Positions 35,583-48,529 are shown, counted from the stretch's first letter. The stretch is 64,000 bases of DNA from Bryopsis sp. KO-2023 (GCA_030272585.1 BSYQ01000004.1:2170001-2234000), one strand, 5' to 3'. Notes: a model not told the origin generated them from the letters alone. Numbers and translations are program-made.

Positions 35583-38500
35583 TCACATTTTGGACCTGGC
35601 TTTCATCCTTGGTTCAAGAACCTCATGCCAAGCAGGTCCCTCCTCTGTTTTGTTCAGCGGAGAGCCTTGTGCCATCTCGAACAAGCTCCTATACACGTCG
35701 CCATCCGCCCGACCCAACGCACTGTTCAGTTCGTAGTCCAGCAAACCGAACGCATCCACCAAGCCTACCGCGTTTTCCCGAACTCCACGGATGACTTGCT
35801 TGTGTTGCACGCGAATCATTTTCACTTGGGCCGGCGTCATGTATCCGAATTCCAGGTAATCCCCAGATTCTTTCTCGAGATAGGTCAATGCAAACAGGGA
35901 AAGGAGGGACCTCAGCACTTGGCGAGTGGGTGGTGACAGCGCTCCATCCAGCTCAATCTGAGCAACGCTTTCGAGGAAATTCTTGTAAACGAAGTACAAG
36001 CTGTGGGCGGTCGCCGCCCTGGATGAAAGAGATTCACAAATATCAGCCTCCAGGCATGCACCCAGAACATACCCAACATATGAGCAACACATGTCCAAAT
36101 ATCAATGTATCACTGCGTTTCTGGTGGTCATGCCAAAGCATGCCGGCAAAGGAAGGCAACCACTTCCGTCCAATCCCATCCAAAACCAAACCATCAATTC
36201 TAGACAGGTTCATTCCTTCCCGTTTTTTTATTCTTCTTTGGAATAAAGATGCCCATATTGAGCATACCAAACAGCAGCTCCTTAGTCTTGTAAGCAAAGC
36301 GAAACATGAACACAACAAAGAACCGCCCTCATCCCCAAAGGTGCCCAAATCCACTACCTAGCCTTAGGAGGATTAGGTGGGGGGTAGTGCAGCACCCTCT
36401 GGCATAGAACACCAGTAATATTCCAACAAATGGGCTTACTTGATCACAATGAGGGTGTTGTTGTCCCATGCAGCCCCTTGAAACGAAGGACTTCCACCAG
36501 CGGCTTTCTTCAGCTCTTCAGCAGCCATCGCCACCAGTCTCAGTGCCCTGTGCCGGAACGCAGCCAACTGAGCTTCCGTGTCCAGCCATTGACCAGGGTC
36601 GGTGATCGAACACTTCTTGGTCAACTCTGAGCGGACATTCTCAAGGTATTTGGAGGTCCCCGATAGGGGCTTCCCAGACATCGCGGTGGCGAGTGCTTTG
36701 ACCAGGAATCGACCGGTTTGGAGGTAGAGCACATTGTTGTCCCCTTCCCATGTGGCATTCTATACAAAATCAAATACATCACCACATCATTCCATTTGCT
36801 CCACAGTTTGATGGATGGGGTCAAATCTTGTTTGAGAATTGAATATGGGTTCCCACCACCACCAGCACCACCGAGTGAAGGAAAAAGAACATTTTCAGGC
36901 TTTCACGTTTTTTCCTACCTGAACATAGGACCCGTAGAGATCAGGGAAAGCGGACAGCCGGCTGTATCCGTGTCCCCCAGCAGAGAGCCTGCATTTTTCG
37001 ACGCCCTCACAGGCAACCGTCGTGCAAAACGATTTCAAGCCGGAAGATAACGCATGCAATTCGGGGAGCGTGCTGAACACCCCCTGGTCTCTGTTCCGCT
37101 CGAATTCGTGATACATTTCCATCATCGTCTTGCCGGTGAAATGGAGTGCGTAAGCGGAGGCCACTATCGGCAGCAGAGTGCCAGAAACATTCTGGTAGTC
37201 CAAAACCTATGGGAAAACAAAAATAAATCAAAAAAAGAGCTAACAAAAAAAAATCAAGAAGCATGGAAGATTGTATTATTGCACCCTCAAGTGGCTGAGA
37301 ACACTTGAACACAGAAAAGGGAAGGGTTCTTTTTTGCAATCGATTATGGTTAGGGTTCTCCATAAAGAAGACAATGTCTTAGCAGTCGACAAACATCTTG
37401 TCACAGCCCCACAAATTTCACATTTTTTTTTCCTCGACACCCCCCTTGCTACCCCCCCCCCCCTCTTTTCTTACCTGTTTCTCAATTTGACCAGGACTTG
37501 CTGCAGTTTGCCGCCTGACAGCAGCATACCTCACAGCAATGGTCGAAGCTTTCATCAGTTGCCTTCCGGAGCCCTCCACAATGGTGGCTCTAATGTACAG
37601 CATGGTTGCGTACGTTGATTTGGTATTGGAAGGCGGCGGAGGAACGTAGTCCCCTTCTGGGGTAACTTTGGTGAACCGCATGAACATGTCTTCCCGGGGA
37701 ATTCGCACATACTCGAATCTCAAAAAACCATTGTCCACCCCATTGTACCCAAATTTCGGGCCGATATCCCCCACCGTGACTCCTGGCATGGGTTTATGGT
37801 GTTCAAGGTCTCGAAGCTGGAGGTGGCAAGCGAGCGTTCCACCAAAATAGAAACACGTAAGGGATGCGCAGGCTAATGAAAAGCTATGCAAATTCAGAAA
37901 TCGGCAAAAATTTCCATAAAAAAAGAGGAAAGAAGGGTGGAAAATGAGAGAGCGGAGGGATGCTTTTAATCAACAACCAACCTAAACCATGAAAAGGATG
38001 TTTTAACTAACAACCGACCTGAACCATGAAACCGTGGGGACCGTAATCTTTTCCCCTGATGAACAATCGAGCCATGACGACGGCGTGGGTTGCAGTTTTC
38101 GCCAGTCCGCCGGGCCACCACTTGGTGCTGGTGGTGGTGGGCGAATGTATTATGAACTCTTGTCTGTCTGGATCGTAGGTAGCTGTGGTTTCCAAGCCCC
38201 TCAGAAACGTACCGTGACCCAGCTCCGTTTGAGCATAAGTCCCGATGATTTCGACCTTCTGGGCCATAGGCAGCCATTTGGCTTGCTGCTCAGGGGTGCA
38301 AAGACCGATTATGGATGGAATGAACATCTGAAGGGGGAAAAAAAAAAATATCATGTAAAGCGTAAACACAAAAAACAATCAGAAGGGCATAATCGATCGA
38401 AAGGGAGTAAGGGCTCACTCCAATGTGCAGCTCCAAGCCACCGGGCCAGTCCACCAGGGTTCGTATCATGCTTCCATCTTCGATAGAAAGCTTGTTTTTC

Positions 38501-40268
38501 CGCATCAAGTCCCTTTGATGAAGGCACCCAATAAAATCAGGTCAAAAACTATGACAAACTTTCTATGATATGTACTTACTCCGTCCGGTAATAACTGTCC
38601 ACTTATGTTTGGGGTTACAGTTCATGAGTGAGAAATTTAGTTGATGTGAAATTTTGGGGGAAGCATCTCTGATACACGTCAATGAAGCCTACAAAATTTC
38701 AGATCAATTGAATAAGAGGCTGCGATGCAGTGACTCCGAAACCAGAAACGAAGCAAAACCTGGATTTTCACCTCCCTGTTATCGTTTTGACACGTTAAAC
38801 GTCCATCGTTTGCCACACAATTTTGTTAACACATTCTTCAAATGTTCTGTGGCGAGCTCACAAAATTTCGTCGTAATTGAACCAGTGAGGAAAGCATGAT
38901 GTCGTCGTTCAGTAATCGTGACGACTATAAAACCGAGGAAAGTCGACCTCTGAAACCAAAAATAGCGGCGCAATGCACGAACTCCACCTCGACCTCGCAA
39001 AAGTCGGAAACGCAACCCAAGAGACCTTTGCGCGCCAGTTCGCTCGAAAATAGGAGCGAAAGTCACCAAGCTGCCTAGAAAATGGGACTTTGACACGGGT
39101 GCCAGGCGCAGTACACGAGAGGCCAGGTGGAATTTTCAGAGCAAATTTTGGGGATACACTATAAGAAGTGTATATTGTTGCTTGATAACAGTATCTTACA
39201 ATTTTGGGCTGATTTTGGTATGCAAAAAAAAAAGTCGTCGAAGTGAAAATCCAGGTTTTGCTTCGTTTCTGGTTTCGGAGTCACTGCATCGCAGCCTCTT
39301 ATTCAATTGATCTGAAATTTTGTAGGCTTCATTGGCGTGTATCAGAGATGCTTCCCACAAAATTTCACATCAATTAAATGTCTCACTCGTGAACTGTAAC
39401 CCCAAACATAAGTGGACAGTTATTACCGGACGGAGTAAGTATGCATGTCGAGAACTCGGCTGCCCTCACATGTCCAATAAATTAACTCCGCATTTTCTAT
39501 CTTGGCTCAGATATTTTGGAAATCTGAGCATAGTGTGTTCCCAATTGAAATTCGCCGTTGGCCACAGGTTTCCCCGAGTTCTTTCAAAATGTGCCAAGAT
39601 TGGAAGCAGTCCTGCAGGTCTGACAGTTCGCTGTCTGCAGCGATGACTTGAAAAAATAATTAAAAAAAAAAGCAGCGAAAAAGAGTTGACTCACCATATT
39701 CCGAAAGCAGCCTTGAGACCTCCCACATACTCCTCCTCCCTTGACAGAAAATATCTTTGGGACTTGTCTCCCCAATCGGTCTTGGAAACCAAATTTGCAA
39801 ATCGGATCCTTTCAAAAACAAGTAGAAACAGAGAATGAATCGAAGAAAACACAATTAATCGCAGAAAACACGCAAAGAAACAGCACCAGGAGGCACTGAA
39901 TTTTTTGAAAAAGAAAGTTTGACGATTTTTTGGCTCGATCCATGAACCAAAAAAATCTGATTTTGGATTGCTTTCTCCAAGCATTAAGTTCCAGCATTCA
40001 TCAATGACCAATGGGAAACAGGAATGTTTGTTTATGAGGTTGCCTGTCCACCAAAATTTTTCTCACGCCTCGAAACGACGCCACGCACTTACTTTTTTTC
40101 AAAATTCTCCCGCCCTCCGTTCAGATAATATTGCAGCTCGGAAACTGGAAACGTGCATCTTTTCCTCTCCTCGATGATATCTTTCGTGGGCTCACGGTGA
40201 GTCGCCAAAATCTTTCGCAGGCTTTCCTCCTGCAGCACCCGGGTTCGAGCATCCACAATTCGCTCCAT
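35583..40268 (-). CDS. ACX: Peroxisomal acyl-CoA oxidase
   Basis: Eight exons, in reading order 40093-40268, 39695-39808, 38419-38512, 38019-38327, 37475-37816, 36919-37206, 36440-36759 and 35583-36018, total 2079 nt, 692 residues (plant ACX1 is 664). The enzyme uses FAD to form trans-2-enoyl-CoA and passes electrons to oxygen, the first step of peroxisomal beta-oxidation. Visible family features are [12 protein letters not shown] at the N-terminus, [20 protein letters not shown] in the FAD-binding region, GGHGYS, and the catalytic Glu in TWEGDNN (about residue 446). The C-terminus ends SKM, a plausible type 1 peroxisomal targeting signal. The start ATG at 40268 opens directly into the conserved helix. 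An 857-bp transposon fills most of the second intron without disturbing the splice sites. Confidence 0.92.
38577..39437. mobile_element. Stowaway/mariner-like MITE with about 190-bp terminal inverted repeats
   Basis: The element spans 38579-39435 inside ACX intron 2, flanked by TA. The ends read CTCCGTCCGGTAATAACTG and its reverse complement, and the inverted repeats extend about 190 bp with only a few differences. The CTCCGTCC terminus plus TA target resembles plant Stowaway elements (CTCCCTCCGT). The short internal region (38,900-39,230) has no transposase frame. Confidence 0.8.
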
Positions 40269-41284
40269 AGGACACCCCCACCTCCTTTTTCTATTCCTGT
40301 GAGGTCCTCCGTTGAAAAGCTATACAAGTTTCGAGATGCGTTGTGTTGGTGTCTCCAGCTCGACAAAACTTAGCAGCAATTTTTTCTTGGCGATTTTCAG
40401 CACTGTGTTGTGGTTTCATTCTTTTTCCATAACATTTTTTGCTGTGAACCGCTTGCGTGGCGCCACGTTGGACACACGCCACGTTTGCGTGTGGAATTTG
40501 TGAGTAAAAAAGCTCGCACAGGCTTGCCAGTACAATGTGGACGTCAGCACCCAGGAACACACAAGTACCAGGCGACTGTTTGGCCCAACCGAAAACGCCA
40601 CGGGCACCCAGAGTCTTGACTGCTGGAGCTCGATCGTGGCGAACAGAAAGCACCCGGCGAGGAGCCTCCAGCCAGCACCAGTAAGTAGCCGGTTGAGCCG
40701 GTTGTGAATGCTTGCATCCCGATGAGTGGACAAGGCGGCCTTTTTTAGTCGTTTGCCGACCTTATGCGCCAATAAAGCAACGTACCGCGGCCACTGTTAA
40801 CCTCTCTGATATACCGTTCTGCACGGAACAGCGACAGCTCCGCAAGTTTTAGTTGCATGGCTGGACCATGGGTTGCACCAGAATTGTCTCGCGTTTGGTT
40901 TCTGTGGAGAGGTTTGCGATATTCTGGTACAGCGGTCTCGTCCATAGTTTGGTTTCAGCTGCGCGACCCGTTTATTTTCGAAGCGCGTTTTGATGCGCTT
41001 TCTCGTTGGAGGGAATCAATTCTTAAATCTCCTTCCCGAACTTTTCTCAGGAAGACTTGCTTTTTCCTTCCAGTGAACTGCACTTTTTCAAGCTGTTCGG
41101 TGAAAGACGCCGTGTCGCGGGCTTTTTTTCGCCCTCGACACAATTTGTGTGTTGCTGTGTGTGTCTTGTGGTCCCGCAAGTATCGATGGAATTTCCGTGC
41201 TCAGCCAATACTCCTTAAAGGAGTAAAGGCGGTGTCAGATGCGAGTGTTTGGTGTACGCTGACTTTCTTGTGTATCTCGCGCAG
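40269..41284. other. Divergent intergenic region
   Basis: This is the probable shared promoter of the ACX gene (minus) and the unknown six-exon gene (plus). A plus-strand frame 40857-41288 could supply a 5' exon of the latter (a donor GGTGAAA lies near 41,100), but nothing confirms it. A minus-strand frame 40416-40772 is hydrophobic in places but has no recognisable domain. Confidence 0.35.
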
Positions 41285-43577
41285 ATGAATTCCCGCTTCA
41301 AGTTTTGGACCTTCTCCGATCACGTCTTGACGGCGTGGTCGAAGAGGTTCATCACCTGGGACGGGTACTTCAGCGCCGCGGTCGACCACTACGAAGGTCG
41401 ATCGCGGGCGCCGTTCCCCCAGCCCCATTCCTCAGATGACGACGAGCCAGAGGCGAAGGAAGGCGCGTCGGCGCTCCTTCGGGGTACGATATTACATCTT
41501 CATATCTGGTGTCTGTGAATAACAAATGTTGAAATGAGTCAGAATGTTACTGAGGCTGGCGGGGGGGATATTTCACCGGTGTCGCCCCGGAGGGATGATT
41601 TCGAGTTTGTCGTCAAAGGGCGATCGCTTCTTTTTGGAGTGATTGCAGGTTTTCGTATTGGATTTGAAGTTGGGATGTGTCTGCGACAGGTGCGAGCAAG
41701 ACGGTGTGGAACTTTGCCCACCGAATTGCGAACACCCGCCCGCCTCCCAGCAACCCAAGGAAGACCACAAACCAGGCGAATCTACAGAGGTGGGCCTTCG
41801 ATCCTTGTCTTTCTGATGTCTCGTGATAAAAAAACGATTGATTGATTTCCTGCAGTGATTTTACCGCATGCGAATTTTTGATTGCGCAGGGCTTGGGTGC
41901 CGGAGCTGGATGACTCCATCGCAGGGGAGGATTCCAGGCGAAGAGCTGGGTACGAGGTATCCTCTCCATTCTGCCGGTCGATCAAAGTTGATCGGAAGAT
42001 GGAGGATGCGTTCGCTCCCTCTCCGCGCGGGTCCGACTTCTACATCTCCGCTTGGAGGTAGGCTCGGGGTTGGGGCTCGTACAACCCCACCCACGTGAGA
42101 ACTGGCATGGAAGATCAAGGTTTTTTTGTGGGTGGGGGGCGTACGGAGCGAGGGAAAGGCGTCGGGGAGGTAACGATCCACCCTTTTGTTTTCATGTGGA
42201 ATTTTCGGAACCTCATAGGAGGAAAACCAAAACATGCAAGTATGATGGCCTATTAAATGATGACTGAAATAGGCAGATTGATCAGAGTGTCAAAATCTTG
42301 CGAAGGGCTCGCTGCTGTTCGAACAGTGGATGATGTTTGACGTTTAGGTTTAGGTTGATATAGATGTGATTTAACCGCAGGGCAGAGGAGTGGGCTGCAA
42401 TGGATGCAAAATCTGTTGCTGATGAGTTCGCCGAACTGGCGAAGAAAATTGACGGTTTTGCTTGTGAGTACATTTTGACCTCATGTCGAAAACAAAAATT
42501 AGGATTCATGGCCTATCTGCAGAACCTGATCTCTCTGCTTTTTGATTTTGTCGAACAAGCAATGCGTTACGTAGCAGAAAAAAAACTTGTTGATATTTTG
42601 CCCCCTGAAGGCATGTTCAGGATAGTGAATGCCTTAAAGTGTGAAAAAACAGTTTAAAATTAAGAGAAAAAAATGCCCAAAGGTGTTAACTGGCGGAATT
42701 TATTGAGTATGATTTTACAAAATATCACCCTCAGTCAAATATCAGTTCGATTCAATTTGGGGTGGGGAGTTGTTTTCTACCTATAGGATTGATTGGACGT
42801 TGCTGTTGCATTTACTATCCTCCCACGTTTTACTGGGTTTGTGTTTCCCTTTTCTTTACGACATACAGGAAGGAAGGGAGCAGCCCAACTGAAAAATGAG
42901 CGTGACTTGGTTGCATGGAGGGTCCGTCCAATTTGACCAAGGGTGGGTGTCCTGAACATTATATATTGAACCCACCATAAATCTAAAACTTCTTCATTCA
43001 CTCTTTGTGAGAAATCAAATCAGGTATCAGATGTATTGTCAGAAATGATTCACCATCTGCAGCAATTCAATTTGAAAACCTGGTGTCGAATTTAGAATTC
43101 AGGTCGATTTGGGTCCCACTGAGGATTCTTGAGTTTGACACCTCCACGAATTCAATCCTGAATGTGATATCTCGAAATTCCATAAAATAAAAAAAAATCA
43201 AATTGGGAATGAAGTTTTCTTCTCACGTGCGCTTTCAGGTGTTCCGAGGGAAATTATGGGGCCTGTCGAAAGATTGCTCCTTTGGGCAATAACTTCACGA
43301 AGCACTCTCGACAGGAGATGAGGAACGATTGGATTGGACTCGAACACATGCAAGCGCTTCTATGGCTGACCTGGAGAGGTGAATTTGATCCTCAAACAAA
43401 ACGGCCTCCCATGCTGGTGGTTCGTTCGATTGATGGGGTGTTCCACCAACTGAAGTTTGGGGTTCGACAGTCAAAATATCAGCAAAGAGAATGACCAGGA
43501 GAGCAGTAATGGAAATCCAGGAAATTGGCCGCCAAGCTGCTGTAGCAGCGTGGGCTGGTATCATAGAAGCTGGCTAA
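41285..43577 (+). CDS. Unknown six-exon protein, about 262 residues
   Basis: Exons 41285-41483, 41690-41789, 41890-42057, 42381-42467, 43239-43378 and 43483-43577 sum to 789 nt with all phases consistent, which is the main evidence that it is real. The ATG lies directly after an AG acceptor-like sequence, so an upstream exon is possible. No family recognised. Visible features: a Trp-rich N-terminus (FKFWTF, AWSKRF), an acidic patch SSDDDEPEAKEG, a middle AWVPELDDSIAG segment, a helical EEWAAMDAKSVADEF stretch, and a C-terminal helix ending QAAVAAWAGIIEAG. No signal peptide or membrane span is clear. The exon 4 donor (GTACAT at 42468) was chosen because the stronger-looking GTGAGT at 42464 breaks the frame. 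It is convergent with protease-ankyrin copy C, 258 bp away. Confidence 0.55.
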
Positions 43578-43835
43578 GTAAAAAGCCAAGGTAAAAAAAA
43601 TATCCCAGGGAACTTTTTTGATGAAGGCATCATGAGGATTAGAAGGGAAAAAGGTTTGGGACCTTATTCAATAGCTGGAAATGTACAATATGTCAAATCA
43701 GGAGGTTTTCGACACTTCCCCTCAAATCATGTACTAAGATGAAAAGCGTAGCGTGTAAGAAATGAAAAAAAAAAAAAAGAATCGCTGCTGCCTGAGCAGC
43801 CCCCCCTTTTCCACAATGCAAAGACACCTATGAAA

Positions 43836-46800
43836 TCAACCATTCAAAATTGCTTCCAGTCGTTCTTTCTCTCCTTCCCCACAAGTTCCTTCCGAACAAC
43901 CCAACCCCCTGCTCACTTTCAAGCAGGTGCAAATACGCTCTTCGATGTTATTGCCATCCTTGTCTTTGATACTGAGATCAGCGCCGGCCTTTTTCAAAAC
44001 TGCCAGAGCATCTCCGTTCCCATAAAAGGTTGCAGTGAATATGGGAGTCCTTCCCAACTTGTTTCGAGCATTGATTTCGGCCCCATTGTCCAAAAGCAAT
44101 TGAACTAGCTTCCCATCACCACCACCAACGGCAGCAGAGTGCAAGGGTGCTCCGCCTTCTTTATCCTGGGCATTCACATCAGCACCTGCAGACATTTCCG
44201 TTCTGTCAAAATTACCTTCCAAGAACTCTCTCCTTGCGTGGAATTTTGCTTGAGATGCATGTATATAAACATCAGCGGTAGGAAAATCGACAGGTGAGAC
44301 GGGGCACCTGATTCCAGAAGAAACTCTACCATCTTCATTGCATTCACTGATGCTGCAACACTCAGTGGGGTGTCGCCAGTATCTCTCCTCGAATCCACGG
44401 TTGCCCCTGGGAAAAACCAAAAACCAAAAACCAAAACCTTGAACGAGTTCTAAACAGTGGGGGTAGGAATCTGTATGGGTTTTGTCCTGGTACAAAAAAA
44501 ATTAGTACACCTCCGAACACGATGAGGCGTTCTGGCACAGCTTACCTGCTTTGACCAAAACCTTGGCAACATCCAGGTGACCGTTTTGTGCAGCAAGAAA
44601 CAATGCAGTTACATCCTGGACATTTTGTGCATCGACATTGGCCCCTGTAACGCATGGTGGCAGATTTGAGGGGGAATTGTATTCTCAAGAGAAGCCTGTT
44701 TACTACACTTCAGAGTGTACACACATTCGCTGTCATTTTGTTGGGAGTGATTGGCCGTGAACATGTGGGACAAATTTTCCCCATGCACACCTGATTCCAG
44801 AAGAAATTCCACCATCTCCACTTGACCTTGTTGTGCTGCGATCATCAAAGGGGGGAATCCCTGATTGGATTTTAAATCCACAGTTGCCCCTGAAACAAGT
44901 GGGCGAAAAGGTTACGTGTATAGCTATGACAAGTCAAAGTCTGACAATCCAACAAGGATATATGTGGAACTTCTCCATCGGAATTTACCTGCTTTGACCA
45001 GAATCTTGGCAAAATCCAAGCGACCATCAAATGCAACAAAGTACAATGCAGTTATGCCTAGATCAGTTTGTGCATCAACATCGGCCCCTGAAAAAAAGTG
45101 ATCGAAGCTTTTATTTTTTTATTTCATTTTTAGACTGAAGTTGCATACTAGGAGGACACAATAAGCACAATAAGCAGGAAAAACCTGCAAAGTACACGAT
45201 CTTCACTGGCCAGGATAAAAATGTTCACCCGAACCACCATCAGCATGCAGAGAATTTCAAACAGAACTCTCTATTTGCTGACCCTTGTACAGTTTTTCAT
45301 ACTTCAACCTCATATTGTTCATTCCGCATGCACACCTGATTCCAGAAGAAATGCAGCCACCTCCAATCGATTTTCTTGAACGGCAATGAGAAAAGGGGTG
45401 AATTCTTGTTCAGATTCTAAATCCACAGTTGCCCCTGAAACATCAAGTGGCCAAAAGCGTCGCGTTTACGTCTGACATGAGCCAATACAACAATCTACCA
45501 TGAACTTATTCACATTTTTATTTATTTTTTGGACGGTGCTCCTCGAGCAAGAGCATCTTGAAGCATTTGGATACATTCTGTGATACCCATTTCAATAATT
45601 GAAAAATTATTTTTTGAAACAACACAAGACAGAAAGAAAGAGTCGCATATTTCAACAAGTGTATGCAGCTCCATCCCCGCCCCCCCCCTTGTTTTCGAAA
45701 ACAATAGAAGAAGAAAAGTTTTCCTTGCAAATAGGATCACTCGTCCATCATCTAGTTTTGACAGTTTTGATATATATCGCAATAGATGTTTCTGTCTGAC
45801 TCACAAATGTTTTGTTTCACAAACATGGCAGGAATTCCAGCATATGCATCCAGAGTTCCAACAGGAAGTGCAAGAGGATGGAGCTGTAGTCACAATTTAC
45901 CTGCACCGACCAGAAATTTGACCACATCCAATTGCCCATCCAGTGCAGCAACATATAATGCACTCAAGCCTTGGTCATCCTGTGCATCAAGATTTGCCCC
46001 TGCCATGAGTAATCATGCAAAATTATCTGCTTCAAGAGATGATAAACAACCCTTTTCTGTTTTCACCTCTTGAGGAAAAATCAAGCAGCATTGCAACATT
46101 GAGTAAACTTTTCACTCTAAAAAAAGGAATTTGTATTTTGCCTTCCCGCTCTTTGTTTGCATATCCACAGGCCCCCCATGGAATAGGAACCCCAAAAAAT
46201 AGGAAATTGCAATTCATGAAGTGAGGGCATTTGCTGGGTTAAGTTATTGTCTCTATCATAATCACATTGTGAGATTCACTGGATGTTGCAGAAAACGCAC
46301 TGAGGGTTTCTGCCACAATTCACCTGCTTTTATCAAAACCTCGACAACATCCAAATGACCAAACCGAGCAGAGAAATACAATGGAGATGCACCACTAACA
46401 CGGCTCCGTGCGTCGATGTCAGCCCCTATTACGTTGCATGTCATGGTCTTAGCAGATTGATAACATGCCAGTTGGTTTACCCTGAGTGGAAACTATACAT
46501 AGCACATTCAGAAAAAAAAACCCTGGATTATGGGAGAACATTGAACAGTGCAGCCAATTACCTGCTTCGAGCAATGTTTCGACTATTTCTGGATGTCCCT
46601 TCTCAGCAGCACCATGCAACGGAGTAAACCCTTTGAATGTGGATGATACATCGGCCCCCTTTGAAAGCAACCTCTACAAACCAGTACGTACACCCATGTC
46701 AAACCCTATTGGAGCAAATGCACTTTTCATGGATTAAAAACAAAAGCAACAGCTGACCTTGACATTGTCGGCTTCCCCATCAAAGGCAGCAAAGTATAGG

Positions 46801-47945
46801 TCTTCGTCCAGTTTGTCGCAATCACTGCCACATTTTCTCTATTTTGATGACAGACATGAATGCTTAGTCATGCAAGGAATGTGAATGCACTGGATCCAAT
46901 TTTTTTTTGTGTGGAAAGGGGCCAACAGCACGAATTGAAAGAGCTGCTCACCGGAGCAGGGGTGGTTTTGGGTGAAGGCCTCCCCATTTTTTCATCGATC
47001 CATTGCCGGAAAGCAGTGAGCCTGGTGTAGACGTCAGGTTTGGCTTCCTTTGCGTTTTTGGAACCACAGCCTTCAGGGCCATACGAGACGATGCCAACCA
47101 ACAGATCAAATTCTGGTTTGCCAGCCTTGATGTTGAAGCCCTGCTTGGTGTCAAGAATCAGCAGAGGACCTCCAGAATCACCTGGCAGGATTGAAGAGGT
47201 CAATAAATATGACAAATGTTTGGAAGGTCATACAGAACATGCTTGTCTGGAATTGGTGCCTGGAATCGACTGATTACCCTTGCATGTCCCTTGCGATCCG
47301 GAGAATGCACATAGCATGCTGTCTTTGAGCTTGGGCCACTTTTTTCGACAGCTTTTGTTGGTTTCATAGGGGAGTTCATCCGCCAATTGAAGCACTTCTG
47401 GAAATGCACCACGCTTGCTGGTCTTTCCCCACCCCACAGCTGCCAAAGGCAGCCCCACTCCAATGCTTTGCTGAGGGTGGGGGAGGGTTGCTGGCTGTTT
47501 GGTAGAGGCCTTTTTCAGCAGTAGCAGGGCGACATCAAAGCCACCCTCAACATCGCCACTGTACCTCTCGTGGACAAAAACATCCTCTGCCTGTATTACC
47601 TACGAGCGAACCAATATCCTTTCATGAGTATTGGCCGAGTGTTGACTTCCGCCTCAATTTGCAACATGATGAGGATCTCCAAGAAATTCAAAAAGGCTTT
47701 TTCCCCCACCCCCCAGGGAGCTTGAAAACTTCGAGTACCTCTGCAGATGACTCATCTTCGATTCCGTAGGCACCCACATAAACAATGGGTGTTGGCCCTG
47801 TGGAGCCTTCACCTTCCACACAATGCGCTGCAGTCAAAACCCAGCGGGCAGCAATCAAGGTACCTCCACAGATATGAATCCGAGTGCCCACCTCTCTCAA
47901 AGAGCAAGCATATGGAAACCTCCCCTCAGGAGCGTCTGAAGACCC
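43836..47945 (-). CDS. Serine protease-ankyrin fusion, copy C (5' exon unresolved)
   Basis: Exons in reading order are 47739-47945, 47278-47599, 46952-47181, 46758-46838, 46562-46673, 46324-46425, 45901-45999, 45336-45434, 44989-45087, 44791-44889, 44546-44644, 44308-44406 and 43836-44185: 1998 nt, 665 residues to the stop. This is the longest copy, with about ten ankyrin repeats. Triad (TAAHC, GGFDVAL, GDSGGP) and pocket (Gly189, Asp226) match copy B. Exons and introns are nearly identical to copy B over the whole length, including intron text around 45,520-45,800 against 27,100-27,370, so the duplication is recent or kept uniform by gene conversion. The two ankyrin exons 44546-44644 and 44308-44406 have no counterpart in B. 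A 330-bp insertion lies just upstream of the first listed exon. Confidence 0.85.
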
Positions 47946-48049
47946 CTGCACAGACAAACCTAATGCCTCCCATCATTCTTCCTAAACAAAACATCCTGTG
48001 GGAAATTGCCTGGTTTGACAGATGCAATTCGTTTCATGGGGTGGAGAAC

Positions 48050-48388
48050 AGTGTATTTTTTTTCAATTTTGCCGGCCCGAAAGTGGCCCTAAATTTGGCA
48101 ATTTCATCTTGTTGTGGCCCCAATTTGTCTGAAAAATCGAGAAGGTGGCCCCAACTTCAATAATAAAAATTACATTTATTTTTTGTTGTTGAATTGGAGT
48201 TTTGTGGAATATCAATTATTCTTGGATGTGGCCCCAATTTGTCAGAAAAAATGGGGATGTGGCCCTCTCATGGCCCAAAAATTATCTCCTAGAAAAATGT
48301 TTTGGCCCTTGTGTGGCCCGAAAATGTGCCAGACAATTCTTTTGGGGGGTCACAATGGGCCACAAAAAAATGCTCTGTTGGAGAATGT
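48050..48388. mobile_element. 330-bp insertion with repeated GTGGCCCCAATTTGTC motifs
   Basis: This is absent from the matching place upstream of copy B. Its flanks, GGAGAACAGTGTA and GGAGAATGTGTAA, look like a diverged duplication of the uninterrupted target seen at B (GGAGACTGTGTGAA, read on this strand). The inside contains several (G)TGGCCC(C) repeats spaced about 20-120 bp apart and no coding frame. The element class is unknown. Confidence 0.5.
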
Positions 48389-48529
48389 GTAAATTTTCAT
48401 CTGCCAAGACAGATCATTTCCCATAGCGACGGCGATCGTGAAAATTATAGCTGATATGTGATATTTTTATTTCCCATATAAGAGCGGTTTGGCTAAAATG
48501 ACGTGGAGAAAGTGCAAGCATGCATGATT

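Noticed and set aside
40416-40772. Possible small membrane protein on minus
   Set aside because: Hydrophobic runs are short and irregular, and the frame overlaps the ACX promoter side without independent support.
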